Below are positions 1-13,873 of a DNA stretch of 64,000 nucleotides, piece after piece. This stretch comes from Micrococcus sp. EYE_212 (GTDB taxonomy: Bacteria; Actinomycetota; Actinomycetes; Actinomycetales; Micrococcaceae), in assembly GCF_023147585.1 (NCBI RefSeq), contig NZ_JAHXOZ010000010.1, forward strand, positions 1 through 64,000. Direction: 5' to 3'. The position numbers and the translations under genes were made by a program. Under the pieces are notes generated by a model, which was given only the letters and a program-made list of their open reading frames with translations, was not told the DNA's origin and searched no databases. Position 1 is the stretch's first letter. The number at the start of each line of letters is the position of its first letter.

Positions 1-55
1 TGTTAAAACAATTGGCATCAACAAACTTGGCACACTATTGAGTTCTCAAACAACA
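1..55 (-). promoter_or_regulatory. conserved rRNA operon leader
   Basis: Read on the minus strand this segment contains TTTGAGAACTCAATAGTGTG followed by an A/T-rich stretch ending in TTTTAACA. This is the conserved leader sequence found just before 16S rRNA in Micrococcaceae and related actinobacteria, thought to act in antitermination and 16S processing. The 16S gene itself is not in the window and must lie just left of position 1. The segment is clearly A/T-richer than the surrounding DNA. From here to 515 there is no protein gene, only promoters. Confidence 0.8.
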
Positions 56-114
56 GGCGCTTCCAGACTCACCATCCCGCCTCGCGGAACGTTTCGCTCT
101 GGAGCAACTTCTCC

Positions 115-144
115 ATCTTAGACCATCCGATCAGACCCTGTCAA
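115..144 (-). promoter_or_regulatory. rrn promoter nearest the 16S gene
   Basis: Minus strand: a perfect -35 TTGACA (144-139), an 18-base spacer and a -10 TAAGAT (120-115), pointing at the rRNA leader. It is the closest of three similar promoters to the rRNA genes. Confidence 0.75.
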
Positions 145-192
145 CCCCGTTTCCGAAGTCTTCAGCAGCTGTTCACGTGATCCGGTTTCGCA

Positions 193-220
193 ACCTTACC
201 ACACGATCAGTTCCTGTCAA
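193..220 (-). promoter_or_regulatory. rrn promoter, middle copy
   Basis: Minus strand: -35 TTGACA (220-215), a 16-base spacer and -10 TAAGGT (198-193). The spacer end and -10 share GATCGTGTGGTAAG with the next promoter upstream, so the two appear to be duplicated units. Confidence 0.7.
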
Positions 221-272
221 CTCCGTCATCCGACGTCGTCACCCAGTGAAAATCCATGCAGAAGGCTACGAA

Positions 273-300
273 AGCTTACCACACGATCACCAGCAGTCAA
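273..300 (-). promoter_or_regulatory. rrn promoter, upstream copy
   Basis: Minus strand: -35 TTGACT (300-295), a 16-base spacer and -10 TAAGCT (278-273), with the same GATCGTGTGGTAAG block as the middle copy. Between this promoter and the tyrS terminator (301-515) I see no gene and no further convincing promoter. Confidence 0.65.
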
Positions 301-515
301 ACCAGATCATCTCTTCAGGAATACCAGCATCCCCTCACAGGAACACTGCACACTGTGTGAGCACATCCGCCCTGGACCTGCCATTCTCGGCAAGAATCCG
401 CGGATTCCATGTTCTTCACCCGGCCGTCCGATTCCTCGAACCGCGCCTCAGCACGAGATGGAACTCTACACACACCACGACCCCCACGCGAAATCGGGGT
501 GCGATCGGCATGCGA

Positions 516-557
516 GAGGCCCCGTCTTCCGCAGGATCCTGCGGAGGACGGGGCCTC
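516..557 (-). terminator. terminator of tyrS
   Basis: Two arms of 19 bases (GAGGCCCCGTCTTCCGCAG and CTGCGGAGGACGGGGCCTC) pair around a GATC loop with a single mismatch. The hairpin lies about 60 bases after the tyrS stop and before the rRNA promoters. It separates tyrS transcription from the rRNA operon on the same strand. No clear T-tract follows, as is usual in high-GC actinobacteria. Confidence 0.75.
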
Positions 558-614
558 GGGTCTCTGCCGGCGGGACGCTTGCGGCAGAGGCAGCGGCTGT
601 GACGCCGCCCTCAC

Positions 615-1958
615 TCACCGCGCGGTCAGATCCGCGCCGGCCATGTTCTTCTTGCCCCGTCGCACCAGGAGGTAGCGACCCGCGAGGGCGTCGGCCGCGC
701 CGAACCTCTGCTCCGCGTCCGTCATCCGCACGTTGTTCACGGACGCGCCGCCCTCCTTGATGGTGCGCCGTGCCTCGGACGTCGAGGAGGCGAGGCCGGT
801 GGAGACGAGCAGCTCGACCGCCGTCGCCGTGCCGGCCTCGCCCTGCCACTGCGCGGGATCCGCCTGGGGCAGCTCGGAGAGGACCGCGGCCAGCGTCTCC
901 CCGTCCACGGTGGAGAGGTCCCCTCCCCCGAACACGGCCGCGGACGCGTCGATGACCTTCTGGGTCGCGTCCTCCCCGTGGGCCAGGGCGGTGACCTCCC
1001 ACGCGAGCCGCTTCTGCGCCTCCCGGCGGAACGGCTCCTCGGACACCTTCCGCTCGTACTCCTCGATCTCGGCACGGGTGAGGAAGGTGAACACCTTCAG
1101 CCGGGAGACCACGTCGGCGTCTGCGGTGTTGAGCCAGAACTGATAGAACGCGTAGGGCGAGCACATCTCCGGGTTCAGCCACACGGCGTTCCCCTCGGAC
1201 TTGCCGAACTTCGTGCCGTCCGCGTTCGTGATCAGCGGAGTGCCGAGGGCGTGCACGTGCGCACCCTCCACCTTGCGGATCAGCTCCGTGCCCGAGGTGA
1301 GGTTGCCCCACTGGTCCGAGCCTCCCGACTGCAGGCGCACCCCGTGGCGGCGGTACAGCTCGAGGAAGTCGTTGCCCTGGAGCACCTGGTAGGAGAACTC
1401 GGTGTAGGAGATCCCCTCCTCCGAGTGGAGGCGCTTGGCCACGATCTCCTTCTTGACCATGGTGCCCACGCGGAAGTTCTTGCCCACCTCGCGCAGGAAG
1501 TCGAGCGCGCTCAGCTGGGAGGTCCACTCGAGGTTGTTGACCATCGTGGCGGCGTTGTCCTCCTCGAAGGACAGGTAGGGCTCGATCTGCGCCCGCAGCG
1601 AGTCCACCCACGCGGCCACGGTCTCGCGCGTGTTCAGCACGCGCTCGGAGGTCTGCCGGGGATCGCCGATGAGGCCGGTGGCACCGCCGACCAGGGCGAC
1701 GGGGCGGTGGCCGGCCAGCTGCAGGCGGCGCATGAGCAGCAGCTGGACCAGGTGGCCCAGGTGCAGGGACGCCGCCGTGGGGTCGAACCCGCAGTAGTAC
1801 GAGATCGGCTCCCCGGCCAGCGCCTCCTCGAGGGCGGCCTCGTCTGTGGAGACGTGGACGAGCCCGCGCCAGCGCAGCTCCTGCCACACGTTCTCGAAGG
1901 AGGGATCGTTGGCCTGCTCCCGCAGGCGCTGGGCACGGTTCACGGTCGATTCAGCCAC
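615..1958 (-). CDS. tyrS: tyrosine--tRNA ligase
   Basis: Cytoplasmic class I aminoacyl-tRNA synthetase that charges tRNA-Tyr with tyrosine. The 447-residue protein has the class I HIGH-type signature as HLGH near residue 63 and the KMSKS-type loop as KFGKS near residue 250. Between them lies the tyrosine-pocket region around [12 protein letters not shown]. The last 60 or so residues form an S4 RNA-binding domain ([18 protein letters not shown]). Length is slightly above the usual 420. The start is GTG at 1958: no other start or Shine-Dalgarno is close, and a -10 hexamer lies exactly six bases upstream, so the mRNA is probably leaderless. It sits upstream of an rRNA operon on the same strand. 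Confidence 0.95.
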   Translation of the reverse strand: MAESTVNRAQRLREQANDPSFENVWQELRWRGLVHVSTDEAALEEALAGEPISYYCGFDPTAASLHLGHLVQLLLMRRLQLAGHRPVALVGGATGLIGDPRQTSERVLNTRETVAAWVDSLRAQIEPYLSFEEDNAATMVNNLEWTSQLSALDFLREVGKNFRVGTMVKKEIVAKRLHSEEGISYTEFSYQVLQGNDFLELYRRHGVRLQSGGSDQWGNLTSGTELIRKVEGAHVHALGTPLITNADGTKFGKSEGNAVWLNPEMCSPYAFYQFWLNTADADVVSRLKVFTFLTRAEIEEYERKVSEEPFRREAQKRLAWEVTALAHGEDATQKVIDASAAVFGGGDLSTVDGETLAAVLSELPQADPAQWQGEAGTATAVELLVSTGLASSTSEARRTIKEGGASVNNVRMTDAEQRFGAADALAGRYLLVRRGKKNMAGADLTAR

Positions 1959-1964
1959 GCCGCC

Positions 1965-1970
1965 ACCCTA
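1965..1970 (-). promoter_or_regulatory. -10 element of leaderless tyrS
   Basis: Minus-strand TAGGGT ends six bases before the tyrS GTG codon, putting the expected transcription start on or next to the start codon. No ribosome binding site is present. It is one of a recurring class in this window. Confidence 0.5.
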
Positions 1971-2035
1971 CCGACGTCCCACTCCCCCGCGGCGGCGACG
2001 CGCCGCCGTCGTGGGGGACCACGCCGACGCCGGCC

Positions 2036-4324
2036 TCAGCGGGGCACGGCGCTGAGGCCGGCGGGCAGCCGCGCCTCCTCCGCCGTGGAGACGATCGTCA
2101 GGGCCTGCGTGCACCGCGTCATGGCCACGTAGAGGTCGCCGACGACGCCGTGCGCGTCCTCCACGATCCGCTCGGGGGCCGCGAGGACCACGGTGTCGAA
2201 CTCCAGTCCCTTGGTCTCGCGGGGGCTCACCACGACGACCTCCACCCCGGGCAGCGGCGCCCGGTCCACGCGCGCCGTTCCCCAGCGCTCCCGCAGGGCG
2301 GCCACCTGGGCGGGCACCTCGGCCTCGGGCACGATCACCGCGGTGAGTGCATCCGGGACCAGGTCGCGCTGGCGGGCGACGGCGTCGCCGACCAGCCCGG
2401 TGAGCGTGCCGCCCGGCTCCGCGACGAGCTCGGGGGCGTGGTCGCCCTCGCGCACCGCCTCGGGCTGCGAGACGGCGAGACCGGCCGCCTGTGCCACCTG
2501 CGCCGCCCAGCGCATCACCCGGGCCGGCGAGCGGTAGTTCACCGTCAGCTCCTCCAGCCGCCAGCGGTCCCCGAAGAACGGCGTGAGCGCCGCGTCCCAC
2601 GAGCCGGCCGCGTCGAGCCGCGAGGACTGCGCGATGTCCCCCACCACCGTGAAGGACTTCATGGGGCAGCGGCGCGCGAGCAGCCGCCACTGCATCGGGG
2701 AGAGCTCCTGTGCCTCGTCCACCACCACGTGGCCGTACGTCCACGAGCGGTCGTGGGCGGCCTGGTCGGCCGTCGTCCTGCGGACGCCGCCGGGCTCGTT
2801 GGCCGCGGCGAGCTGCTCGGCGTCCACCACGCCGTCGATCCCCATGTCCTCGAGGCTCTGGTGCATGTTCTCCAGCGAGGCGCGCGCGTTGTCCACGTTG
2901 CGGCGGTGCTGCGCCTCGGACTCCCGGCCGGTCGGCGGGGCCTCCACGGCGCCGAGCAGCTCCGCGGCCTCGTCCAGGAGCGGCACGTCCGCCTCGGTCC
3001 ACGGGGAGCCGGCGGGCCGCAGCAGCGCGGCGACGTCCTCGTCGGAGAGCCACGGGGCAGCCGCGCGCAGCAGGGGCTCGCGGGAGAGGAGGTCCCCGAT
3101 GAGCCACTCCGGCGTCATCGGCATCCAGCACAGGTTGAGCGCCACCCGCACGTCGCGGGCGGTGCGCACGTCCTCCAGGAGGAGGTCCCGCTGCACGGGG
3201 GCGCCGGAGGATTTCTCCAGCTTCTTGCGCAGCTTCTCCGCGAGGTCCTTCACGAGGATCTTCACGAAGGTCGCGCGCGCCTCGTTGTGCGGCTTGCCCG
3301 TGGCACGGGCGCGTTCGCGAGCGCGCCGCACCATGGCCGGCTTGAGCTTGACCACCGTGCCGTCGATGTTCAGCCGGCGGGGCTCCACGAGGAGGCGCTG
3401 GCGCTGCGCGACGGCGTTCGCCACCACCTCTGCCATCTCGAGGCGGCCCTTCACCGCCGCGGCGGCCGCCCGCGGCTCCGGTCCGGCCTGGAACCCCGGC
3501 ATGAGCGTGCCGAGCGAGGCCATCACGACGCCCGTCTCGCCGAGCGAGGGCAGCACCCGCTCGATGTACCGCATGAAGGCGGTCGAGGGACCCACCACGA
3601 GCACGCCGGAGCGGGCCAGCCGGTCGCGGTGCGTGTACAGAAGGTACGCGGCGCGGTGGAGGGCGACGGCGGTCTTGCCCGTGCCCGGCCCGCCCTGGAC
3701 GACCAGCGCGCCCGAGACACCGGCGCGGATGATCTCGTCCTGCTCCGCCTGGATCGTGGCGACGATGTCCCCCATGCGGCCCGTGCGGCGCGCCGTGACG
3801 GCGGCCAGCAGGGCGCCCTGGGAGTCCGGGCTGATGTGGTCGTCGTCCGCGAGCAGGCCCGGGTCCAGGATCTCGTCGTCCAGGTCCCGCACCTCGCGGC
3901 CGCGCAGCATGAGGTGACGCCGGCGGCGCACGTGCTGGCGACGGGCCGCCGTCGCCTGGTAGAAGGCACCGGCCTCGGCGGCGCGCCAGTCCACGAGGAG
4001 CCGCTCCTGCTGGGGGTCGGTGAGGCCGATGCGCCCGATGTAGCGCTGCTCCGACACGCCGTCCTCGTCCGGGTCCAGGTCGAGGCGGCCGAACACGAGC
4101 CGCTCATCGACGGCGTAGAGCTGGGCGAGGCGGTCCTCGTAGAGCGTGGCGAAGGCGTCCCGCTCGGAGTGGTTCTGGAGCGATCCCTCGAGCCCGGTGC
4201 GGCGCACGCGGGCGAGCTGCTCCTCCTTCTCGACGCGCAGGGCGTCCAGCCGGGCGTAGCGCTCGGCCACCCGCCCCTGTTCGAGTTCGAGCTCCGTCTG
4301 GCGGGCGGACACGACGTCGGTCAT
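2036..4324 (-). CDS. helR: HelR/HelD-type RNA polymerase recycling ATPase
   Basis: UvrD/PcrA-like superfamily 1 protein of the HelD/HelR group, which binds core RNA polymerase and releases it from DNA. Actinobacterial HelR is also known to displace rifampicin from the polymerase. The 762-residue protein starts with a charged N-terminal coiled-coil typical of the group (residues 5-45). It then has a Walker A motif GGPGTGKT near residue 213, a DEAQE Walker B motif near 530 ([13 protein letters not shown]), and downstream helicase motifs including VVGDIAQSS and a C-terminal [11 protein letters not shown]. It starts at ATG with AAGGA eight bases upstream. It lies apart from the arg genes (186-base gap). 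A plain UvrD-like helicase is less likely because of the N-terminal arm and length. Confidence 0.85.
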   Translation of the reverse strand: MTDVVSARQTELELEQGRVAERYARLDALRVEKEEQLARVRRTGLEGSLQNHSERDAFATLYEDRLAQLYAVDERLVFGRLDLDPDEDGVSEQRYIGRIGLTDPQQERLLVDWRAAEAGAFYQATAARRQHVRRRRHLMLRGREVRDLDDEILDPGLLADDDHISPDSQGALLAAVTARRTGRMGDIVATIQAEQDEIIRAGVSGALVVQGGPGTGKTAVALHRAAYLLYTHRDRLARSGVLVVGPSTAFMRYIERVLPSLGETGVVMASLGTLMPGFQAGPEPRAAAAAVKGRLEMAEVVANAVAQRQRLLVEPRRLNIDGTVVKLKPAMVRRARERARATGKPHNEARATFVKILVKDLAEKLRKKLEKSSGAPVQRDLLLEDVRTARDVRVALNLCWMPMTPEWLIGDLLSREPLLRAAAPWLSDEDVAALLRPAGSPWTEADVPLLDEAAELLGAVEAPPTGRESEAQHRRNVDNARASLENMHQSLEDMGIDGVVDAEQLAAANEPGGVRRTTADQAAHDRSWTYGHVVVDEAQELSPMQWRLLARRCPMKSFTVVGDIAQSSRLDAAGSWDAALTPFFGDRWRLEELTVNYRSPARVMRWAAQVAQAAGLAVSQPEAVREGDHAPELVAEPGGTLTGLVGDAVARQRDLVPDALTAVIVPEAEVPAQVAALRERWGTARVDRAPLPGVEVVVVSPRETKGLEFDTVVLAAPERIVEDAHGVVGDLYVAMTRCTQALTIVSTAEEARLPAGLSAVPR

Positions 4325-4401
4325 CGCGGTGGTCCTTCACAGGGGCGGTCGGGGGTGGGCGGGCTCGGCGCGCCGCGCACCCGGTGGAAAAGTGACCACC
4401 C

Positions 4402-4407
4402 ATGCTA
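4402..4407 (-). promoter_or_regulatory. possible helR -10 element
   Basis: Minus-strand TAGCAT lies about 78 bases before the helR start, in the 186-base gap after argH. The -35 region (TCTGTC at a 17-base spacing) is weak. I did not find an obvious rifamycin-associated element around it. Confidence 0.3.
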
Positions 4408-4510
4408 CAGCGACACAGATGAACGACAGATGGCCGCGCGGTGGACCTCCCCGCACGGCCATCCCCGTCCCATCCGGGCCTCGGCGCCCCCGCGAGGGCA
4501 CCGGCGCGCC

Positions 4511-7229
<2,719 letters not shown>

Positions 7230-7304
7230 GATGAACTCCTCTGTCTCCTGTGTGCTGCGTCCGGGGCGGGCGCGCGGGCCCGGTCGGCCCCGCACTGCTG
7301 ATCG

Positions 7305-7334
7305 ATCGTACCCAGTCTTTGCATAAATATTCAA
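7305..7334 (-). promoter_or_regulatory. argGH promoter
   Basis: Minus-strand -35 TTGAAT (7334-7329), an 18-base spacer and -10 TACGAT (7310-7305) precede argG by about 75 bases. The -35 and spacer are covered by the candidate ArgR operator, consistent with repression by arginine. Confidence 0.6.
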
Positions 7335-7346
7335 TGCGTCGCATAC
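7320..7346 (-). promoter_or_regulatory. candidate ArgR operator of argGH
   Basis: On the minus strand GTATGCGA (7346-7339) is followed by TTTATGCA (7327-7320). The shared ATGC cores are exactly 20 bases apart, in an A/T-rich patch. The same pair of half-sites, with the same spacing, occurs before argC. ArgR family proteins bind paired A/T-rich ARG boxes about two helical turns apart. Nothing else in the 7230-7613 gap looks like a gene. Confidence 0.6.
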
Positions 7347-7613
7347 GGAACCCCCGCGGCGCAGGGATGACGTCTGCCACACATCGAGCGCGTCCGGACC
7401 CCTCGATGCACGGGGGGACATCCCCCGGGGGCACGCCCCCTCCACCGTTGTCCACACCCCTGGATGGACGGATCGCGCGGCAACGAGCCGCTTCATGCCG
7501 GATCGTCCAACCGGGATGGGCGATACGGAGCGGATCGTCCTCGCATACAGCCCTTCGGTCCCTCCCGGCCGCCGCCACGGGTGCCCGATTTGACGGGCCG
7601 CCCCCGAAGGGCG

Positions 7614-7642
7614 TTGACTCGGTCGTAGCCGATTCGTGATCT
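7614..7642 (+). promoter_or_regulatory. candidate rpf promoter
   Basis: TTGACT (7614-7619), a 17-base spacer and TGATCT (7637-7642) point toward rpf. The untranslated leader would be about 155 bases. I looked for a cyclic di-AMP (ydaO-type) riboswitch, which controls rpf genes in some actinobacteria, but could not recognise its conserved core. Confidence 0.4.
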
Positions 7643-7803
7643 CACCGTTATCTGCCTGAGCGGATGACGCGATGATCTCGTGATCGAAACGCTTCGTCGG
7701 TCGCCCGCTGTGGGGTCGTCCCGAGCCGACGGAGTCTTTGACCCGACCAAGGAGTAGACGACCCCGGTGCGCCCCGGCCCGCCGAACAGCGAGGACTCGA
7801 CAC

Positions 7804-8790
7804 ATGGACATCATGACTCTCTTCGCTTCTTCCGCCACCCGCTCCCGCCGTGCGACCGCGACCGTCGTCGCCGGCATGACCCTGGCCGGTGCTGCCGCTG
7901 TCGGCGGCGCCGTTCCCGCCCAGGCCGCCTCGGTGGCCACCTGGGACCGCCTGGCCCAGTGCGAGTCCGGCGGCGACTGGTCCATCAACACCGGCAACGG
8001 CTTCTACGGTGGCATCCAGTTCACCTACTCCTCCTGGCGCATGGTCGGTGGCTCGGGCTACCCGCACCAGGCCTCGAAGGCCGAGCAGATCAAGCGCGGC
8101 GAGATGCTCCTCGACATGCAGGGCTGGCGCGCCTGGCCCGCCTGCTCCAAGAAGCTGGGCCTGACCGCCTCCGATGCCGCGGGCACCCCGTCCGTTGCCG
8201 TCGAGCGCACCGCCACCGTGCAGCGTCAGGATGCCGCTGCCGCCGAGCGTGCCGCTGCTGAGCGCGCCGCCGCCGAGCGTGCCGCCGCCGAGCGTGCCGA
8301 GGCCCAGCGTGCCGCAGCCGCCGAGCGCGCCGAGGCCCAGCGTGCCGCAGCCGCCGAGCGCGCCGAGGCCCAGCGTGCCGCAGCCGCCGAGCGCGCCGAG
8401 GCCAAGCGTGCCGCTGCTGAGCGCGCCGAGGCCAAGAAGGCCGCTGCGGAGCGCGCCGAGGCCAAGCAGGCCACTGCTGAGCGCGCCGAGGCCAAGCAGG
8501 CCACTGCTGAGCGCGCCGAGGCCAAGCAGGCCGCTGCCGCGAAGTCCGCTCCGGTGAAGGCTGCGGCTCCCGCAGCCAAGGCCGCCCCCGCCGCCAAGGC
8601 TGCGAAGGCCGCTCCCGCCGTCAAGGCCGAGCAGACCGTCGTGGTCGCCAAGGGCGACACCCTGAACAAGCTGGCCGCCGAGCACGGTGTCGACGGTGGC
8701 TGGAAGGCCATCTACGAGGCCAACAAGGACCTCATCGAGGATCCGAACCTCATCTTCATCGGCCAGGAGTTCGTCCTCCCCCAGGCCTGA
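7804..8790 (+). CDS. rpf: resuscitation-promoting factor Rpf with LysM
   Basis: Secreted muralytic enzyme that cleaves peptidoglycan and wakes dormant cells. The 328-residue precursor has a signal peptide cut after AQA (residues 39-41) and a lysozyme-like Rpf domain (42-125). The catalytic Glu54 lies in CESGG, the position known for Micrococcus luteus Rpf, with Cys53 and a second Cys in the domain. A linker of Ala/Glu/Arg/Lys repeats (about 145-245) follows, then Ala/Lys-rich sequence and a C-terminal LysM domain from about residue 278 ending QEFVLPQA. The linker is far longer than in the classical 220-residue protein. The start MDIMTLF matches the known family start, with GAGGA eight bases upstream. 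It stands on the opposite strand between the two arg units. Confidence 0.95.
   Translation: MDIMTLFASSATRSRRATATVVAGMTLAGAAAVGGAVPAQAASVATWDRLAQCESGGDWSINTGNGFYGGIQFTYSSWRMVGGSGYPHQASKAEQIKRGEMLLDMQGWRAWPACSKKLGLTASDAAGTPSVAVERTATVQRQDAAAAERAAAERAAAERAAAERAEAQRAAAAERAEAQRAAAAERAEAQRAAAAERAEAKRAAAERAEAKKAAAERAEAKQATAERAEAKQATAERAEAKQAAAAKSAPVKAAAPAAKAAPAAKAAKAAPAVKAEQTVVVAKGDTLNKLAAEHGVDGGWKAIYEANKDLIEDPNLIFIGQEFVLPQA
8236..8529 (+). repeat. tandem repeats in the rpf linker
   Basis: In-frame short repeats: 15-base units coding AERAA, then three 33-base units (8287, 8320 and 8353) coding [11 protein letters not shown], then four 30-base units (8410, 8440, 8470 and 8500) coding A(A/T)AERAEAK(Q/K). 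The last two 30-base copies are identical, and the second and third 33-base copies are also identical. The protein is predicted to be a charged alpha-helical rod. Such arrays usually vary in copy number between strains. Confidence 0.85.
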
Positions 8791-8825
8791 TGAGCCTCGC
8801 GTGACCATCAGCGTCACGCACCACG

Positions 8826-8857
8826 AGAAGGCCCCCGCCGTCCGGTGGGGGCCTTCT
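8826..8857. terminator. shared terminator between rpf and argR
   Basis: AGAAGGCCCCC (8826-8836) and GGGGGCCTTCT (8847-8857) form a perfect 11-base stem, with A-rich sequence on one side and TTCTTG on the other. It lies between two convergent genes and can end transcription in both directions. Confidence 0.85.
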
Positions 8858-8925
8858 TGCGTGTCCGGAGCGGTGGCGCCCACGCCGGCGGCCGGCAGGT
8901 GGACGCCCCGGGACGCCGGTCCCGG

Positions 8926-9413
8926 TCAGCCGGCGAGGCCCAGCAGCCGGGAGGCCACGACGGGTGCGTTCTCCGAGCAGGCCGTGATCAGCAGGATGGT
9001 GTCGTCGCCGGCGATCGTGCCGAGCACGTGCTCCACCCGGGCGTGGTCGATCACGCTGGCCAGGAACTGGGCGGCCCCCGGCGGGGTGCGCAGCACGACC
9101 AGGTTCTCGCTCGGCTCGGCGGAGATCAGCAGCTCGCGGGCCATGCTCGCCAGGCGGCCCTGCTGGGACTCCGAGCTGCGCGGCGGGACCGCGGACTCCT
9201 CGCCCTCGGCCGGCACCGCGTAGACCATCCCCGCGGCGCCGCGCACCCGGACGGCGCCCAGGTCCACGAGGTCGCGGGAGAGGGTGCCCTGGGTGACGGA
9301 GAGGCCGCGATCCCCCAGGGCAGCGGAGAGCTCGGCCTGCGAACGGACCTCGCGCGTGGCCAGCAGCTCGCGGATCGCGGCCTGCCGGGCGGTCTTGGTG
9401 GTCGGCACGGCCA

Positions 9414-9414
<1 letters not shown>
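8926..9414 (-). CDS. argR: arginine repressor
   Basis: Hexameric DNA-binding regulator that uses arginine as co-repressor. The 162-residue protein has a winged helix N-terminus (residues 1-75; RQAAIRELL, SQAELSAAL and QGTLSRDLVDLGAVRV are typical). The C-terminal oligomerisation and arginine-binding domain contains GTIAGDDTILLI, whose Asp residues bind arginine. It is the last gene of argCJBDFR, and its ATG overlaps the argF stop by one base (TGATG). Its likely targets are the paired boxes before argC and argG. Confidence 0.95.
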
Positions 9415-11729
<2,315 letters not shown>

Positions 11730-11733
<4 letters not shown>

Positions 11734-12701
11734 GCGTCCTCCTGGCCCGGGGCCGGTGCGTCGTCGTCGGGGACCACCTGGGTGCCCACGCCCGCCGACG
11801 TGAACACCTCCAGCAGCATGGAGTGGGGCCGGCGGCCGTCCACCACGTGGGCGCGCTGCACGCCAGCCTCCACGGCGTCCAGGCACGCGGCCATCTTCGG
11901 GATCATGCCCGAGGCCAGGGAGGGCAGCAGTGCGCGCAGCTGGCCGGCGGTGAGGGAGCTGATGAGGGATCCGCGGTCGGGCCAGTCCGCATAGAGTCCC
12001 TCGACGTCCGTGAGGAGGACGAGCTTCGTGGCCCCCAGGGCGGCCGCGAGCGCGGCGGCGGCCGTGTCGGCGTTGACGTTGAGCACGTGGCCGGTGGGGT
12101 CGCCGTCCGGCCCGATCTCGGGGGCGACGGAGGAGACGACGGGGATGCGCCCGGCGTCGATCACGTCCCGGATGGCGGCGGGGTTCACCCCCGTCACCTC
12201 GCCCACCAGCCCGAGGTCCACCTCGACGCCGTCCACGACGGCCCCGGTCCGGCGGGCGCGGAACAGGCCGGCGTCCTCCCCCGAGGACCCCACCGCGTAC
12301 GGCCCGTGCGAGTTGATCAGTCCCACGAGCTCGCGGCCGACCTGGCCGGTGAGGACCATGCGCACCACCTCCATGGCCTCCGGCGTGGTGACGCGCAGTC
12401 CGCCCCGGAACTCGGAGGAGATCCCGAGGCGGTCGAGCATCGCGTTGATCTGCGGACCGCCTCCGTGCACCACCACGGGGTGCACGCCCACGTGGTGCAG
12501 GAACACCACGTCCTCGGCGAACGCCGCCCGCAGCTCCTCCGAGACCATGGCGTTGCCGCCGGACTTGATGACCATGGTGGTGCCGGCGAAGCGGCGGATC
12601 CACGGGAGCGCCTCCACGAGGACCTCGGCCTTCGAGGCGGCCCGCTCGAGGCGGTCCGCCGTGGAGAGCACGGGCGGGGCGGCGGTGGGGTTCTCGCTCA
12701 T
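11730..12701 (-). CDS. argB: acetylglutamate kinase
   Basis: Phosphorylates N-acetylglutamate, usually the arginine-feedback-controlled step. The amino acid kinase fold is seen in [12 protein letters not shown] (ATP site), [11 protein letters not shown] (substrate site), the central [10 protein letters not shown] and [21 protein letters not shown] start it at ATG 12701 (323 residues), with GGAG eight bases upstream. An upstream GTG at 12716 is possible but would add five residues overlapping the ribosome binding site. Confidence 0.95.
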
Positions 12702-12712
12702 GTCGGGTCTCC

Positions 12713-13873
12713 TCACGTGGAGTAGGCGGAGTTCTCGTGCACGTAGTCGTGGGTGAGGTCATTGGTCCACACGATGGCCTCCGCGGAGCCGGCGTGCAGG
12801 TCGATCTCCACGCGCACCTCCCGGGCGCCCAGGTCCACGAGGGAACGGTCCTCCCCCACGCCGGAGGCGCGGCACACCTGCACGCCGTTGAAGGAGACGT
12901 CCAGGGCGTCCGCGTCGAAGGGCGCGAGGGCCTCCGGCACGGTGCCGACGGCCGAGATGACGCGTCCCCAGTTCGGGTCCTGGCCGAACACGGCGGCCTT
13001 GAAGAGGTTGGACCGGGAGACCGCGCGGGCCACCGCCTCGGCGGCCGCCTCGGTGCTCGCTCCCACCACGCGGATCGCGATCTCGTGCGACGCGCCCTCG
13101 GCGTCGCCGATGAGCTGGCGGGCGAGGTCCGCGCACACCCCGCGCAGCAGCTCGGTGAACTCGCCCGGATCCGGCGCGGCGCCCGAGGCGCCGGAGGACA
13201 GCAGCACCACGGTGTCGTTCGTGGACATGCAGCCGTCGGAGTCGGCGCGGTCGAACGTGGTGCGCACGGCCTCCCGCAGCGCGGCGTCGAGCACGGCGGA
13301 GGGCAGCAGCGCATCCGTGGTGATGACGCACAGCATGGTCGCCAGTCCGGGCGCGAGCATGCCGGCGCCCTTGGCCATGCCGCCGATGACGTAGCCCTCG
13401 CCCGTCGCCAGCGCCTGCTTGGGCACGGTGTCCGTCGTCATGATCGCGACGGCGGCGTCCCCGCCGCCGTCGGCGGAGAGCGTGCCCGCCGCCGCAGAGA
13501 CGCCCTCGAGCAGGAGCGGCATCGCGAGGCGCTCGCCGATCAGACCCGTGGAGCAGACCACGACGTCGGCGGGGTCCACGGACAGGGCCGCTGCCGTGTG
13601 CTCCACCGTGCGCCGGGCGTCCTCGAGGCCGGCCGCGCCCGTGGCCGCGTTCGCCCCGCCCGAGTTGAGCACGACGGCGGCGGCGCGCCCGTCCGCGAGC
13701 GCCGCGCGGGAGAGGCGCACGGGGGCGGCCGCCACGCGGTTCGTCGTGAACACGCCGGCGGCGGCGTGCTGCGGCCCGTCGTTCACGACGACGGCGACGT
13801 CCGGCCTCCCCGACGGCTTGAGCCCGGCCGTGACGCCGGACGCGCGGAACCCCTGTGCTGCGGTGACGCTCAC
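12713..13873 (-). CDS. argJ: bifunctional ornithine acetyltransferase / N-acetylglutamate synthase
   Basis: Transfers acetyl from N-acetylornithine to glutamate, closing the acetyl cycle, and may also use acetyl-CoA. The 386-residue precursor cuts itself between Ala and Thr in [20 protein letters not shown], giving the two subunits with Thr as nucleophile. Typical family blocks are the N-terminal [12 protein letters not shown] and C-terminal [16 protein letters not shown]. It starts at GTG 13873, overlapping the argC stop as GTGA. It is a separate protein from ArgA-type synthases. Confidence 0.95.
   Translation of the reverse strand: MSVTAAQGFRASGVTAGLKPSGRPDVAVVVNDGPQHAAAGVFTTNRVAAAPVRLSRAALADGRAAAVVLNSGGANAATGAAGLEDARRTVEHTAAALSVDPADVVVCSTGLIGERLAMPLLLEGVSAAAGTLSADGGGDAAVAIMTTDTVPKQALATGEGYVIGGMAKGAGMLAPGLATMLCVITTDALLPSAVLDAALREAVRTTFDRADSDGCMSTNDTVVLLSSGASGAAPDPGEFTELLRGVCADLARQLIGDAEGASHEIAIRVVGASTEAAAEAVARAVSRSNLFKAAVFGQDPNWGRVISAVGTVPEALAPFDADALDVSFNGVQVCRASGVGEDRSLVDLGAREVRVEIDLHAGSAEAIVWTNDLTHDYVHENSAYST

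Noticed and set aside
1-114. Beginning of the 16S rRNA gene
   Set aside because: Only the leader is present; the conserved 16S start sequence is not in the window.
4325-4510. Rifamycin-associated element before helR
   Set aside because: No long inverted repeat of the known type is visible; the only structure is a weak promoter.
7643-7803. Cyclic di-AMP (ydaO-type) riboswitch before rpf
   Set aside because: The gap is the right size and such switches occur before some rpf genes, but the conserved core sequences could not be recognised. A covariance-model search (Infernal, RF00379) would decide.
7230-7997. Extension of argG by about 250 residues upstream
   Set aside because: The frame is open, but the sequence has no similarity to argininosuccinate synthase, contains the argGH promoter and operator, and the GTG at 7229 has a good ribosome binding site and the family start.
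8236-8529. Repeat array as CRISPR or minisatellite outside genes
   Set aside because: Units are contiguous without spacers, multiples of three and inside the rpf reading frame, so they are coding repeats.
11734-13314. Fusion of argD with upstream coding sequence
   Set aside because: The argD frame stays open through argB and argJ, but those genes have strong protein matches in other frames and argD has its own ATG overlapping the argB stop.
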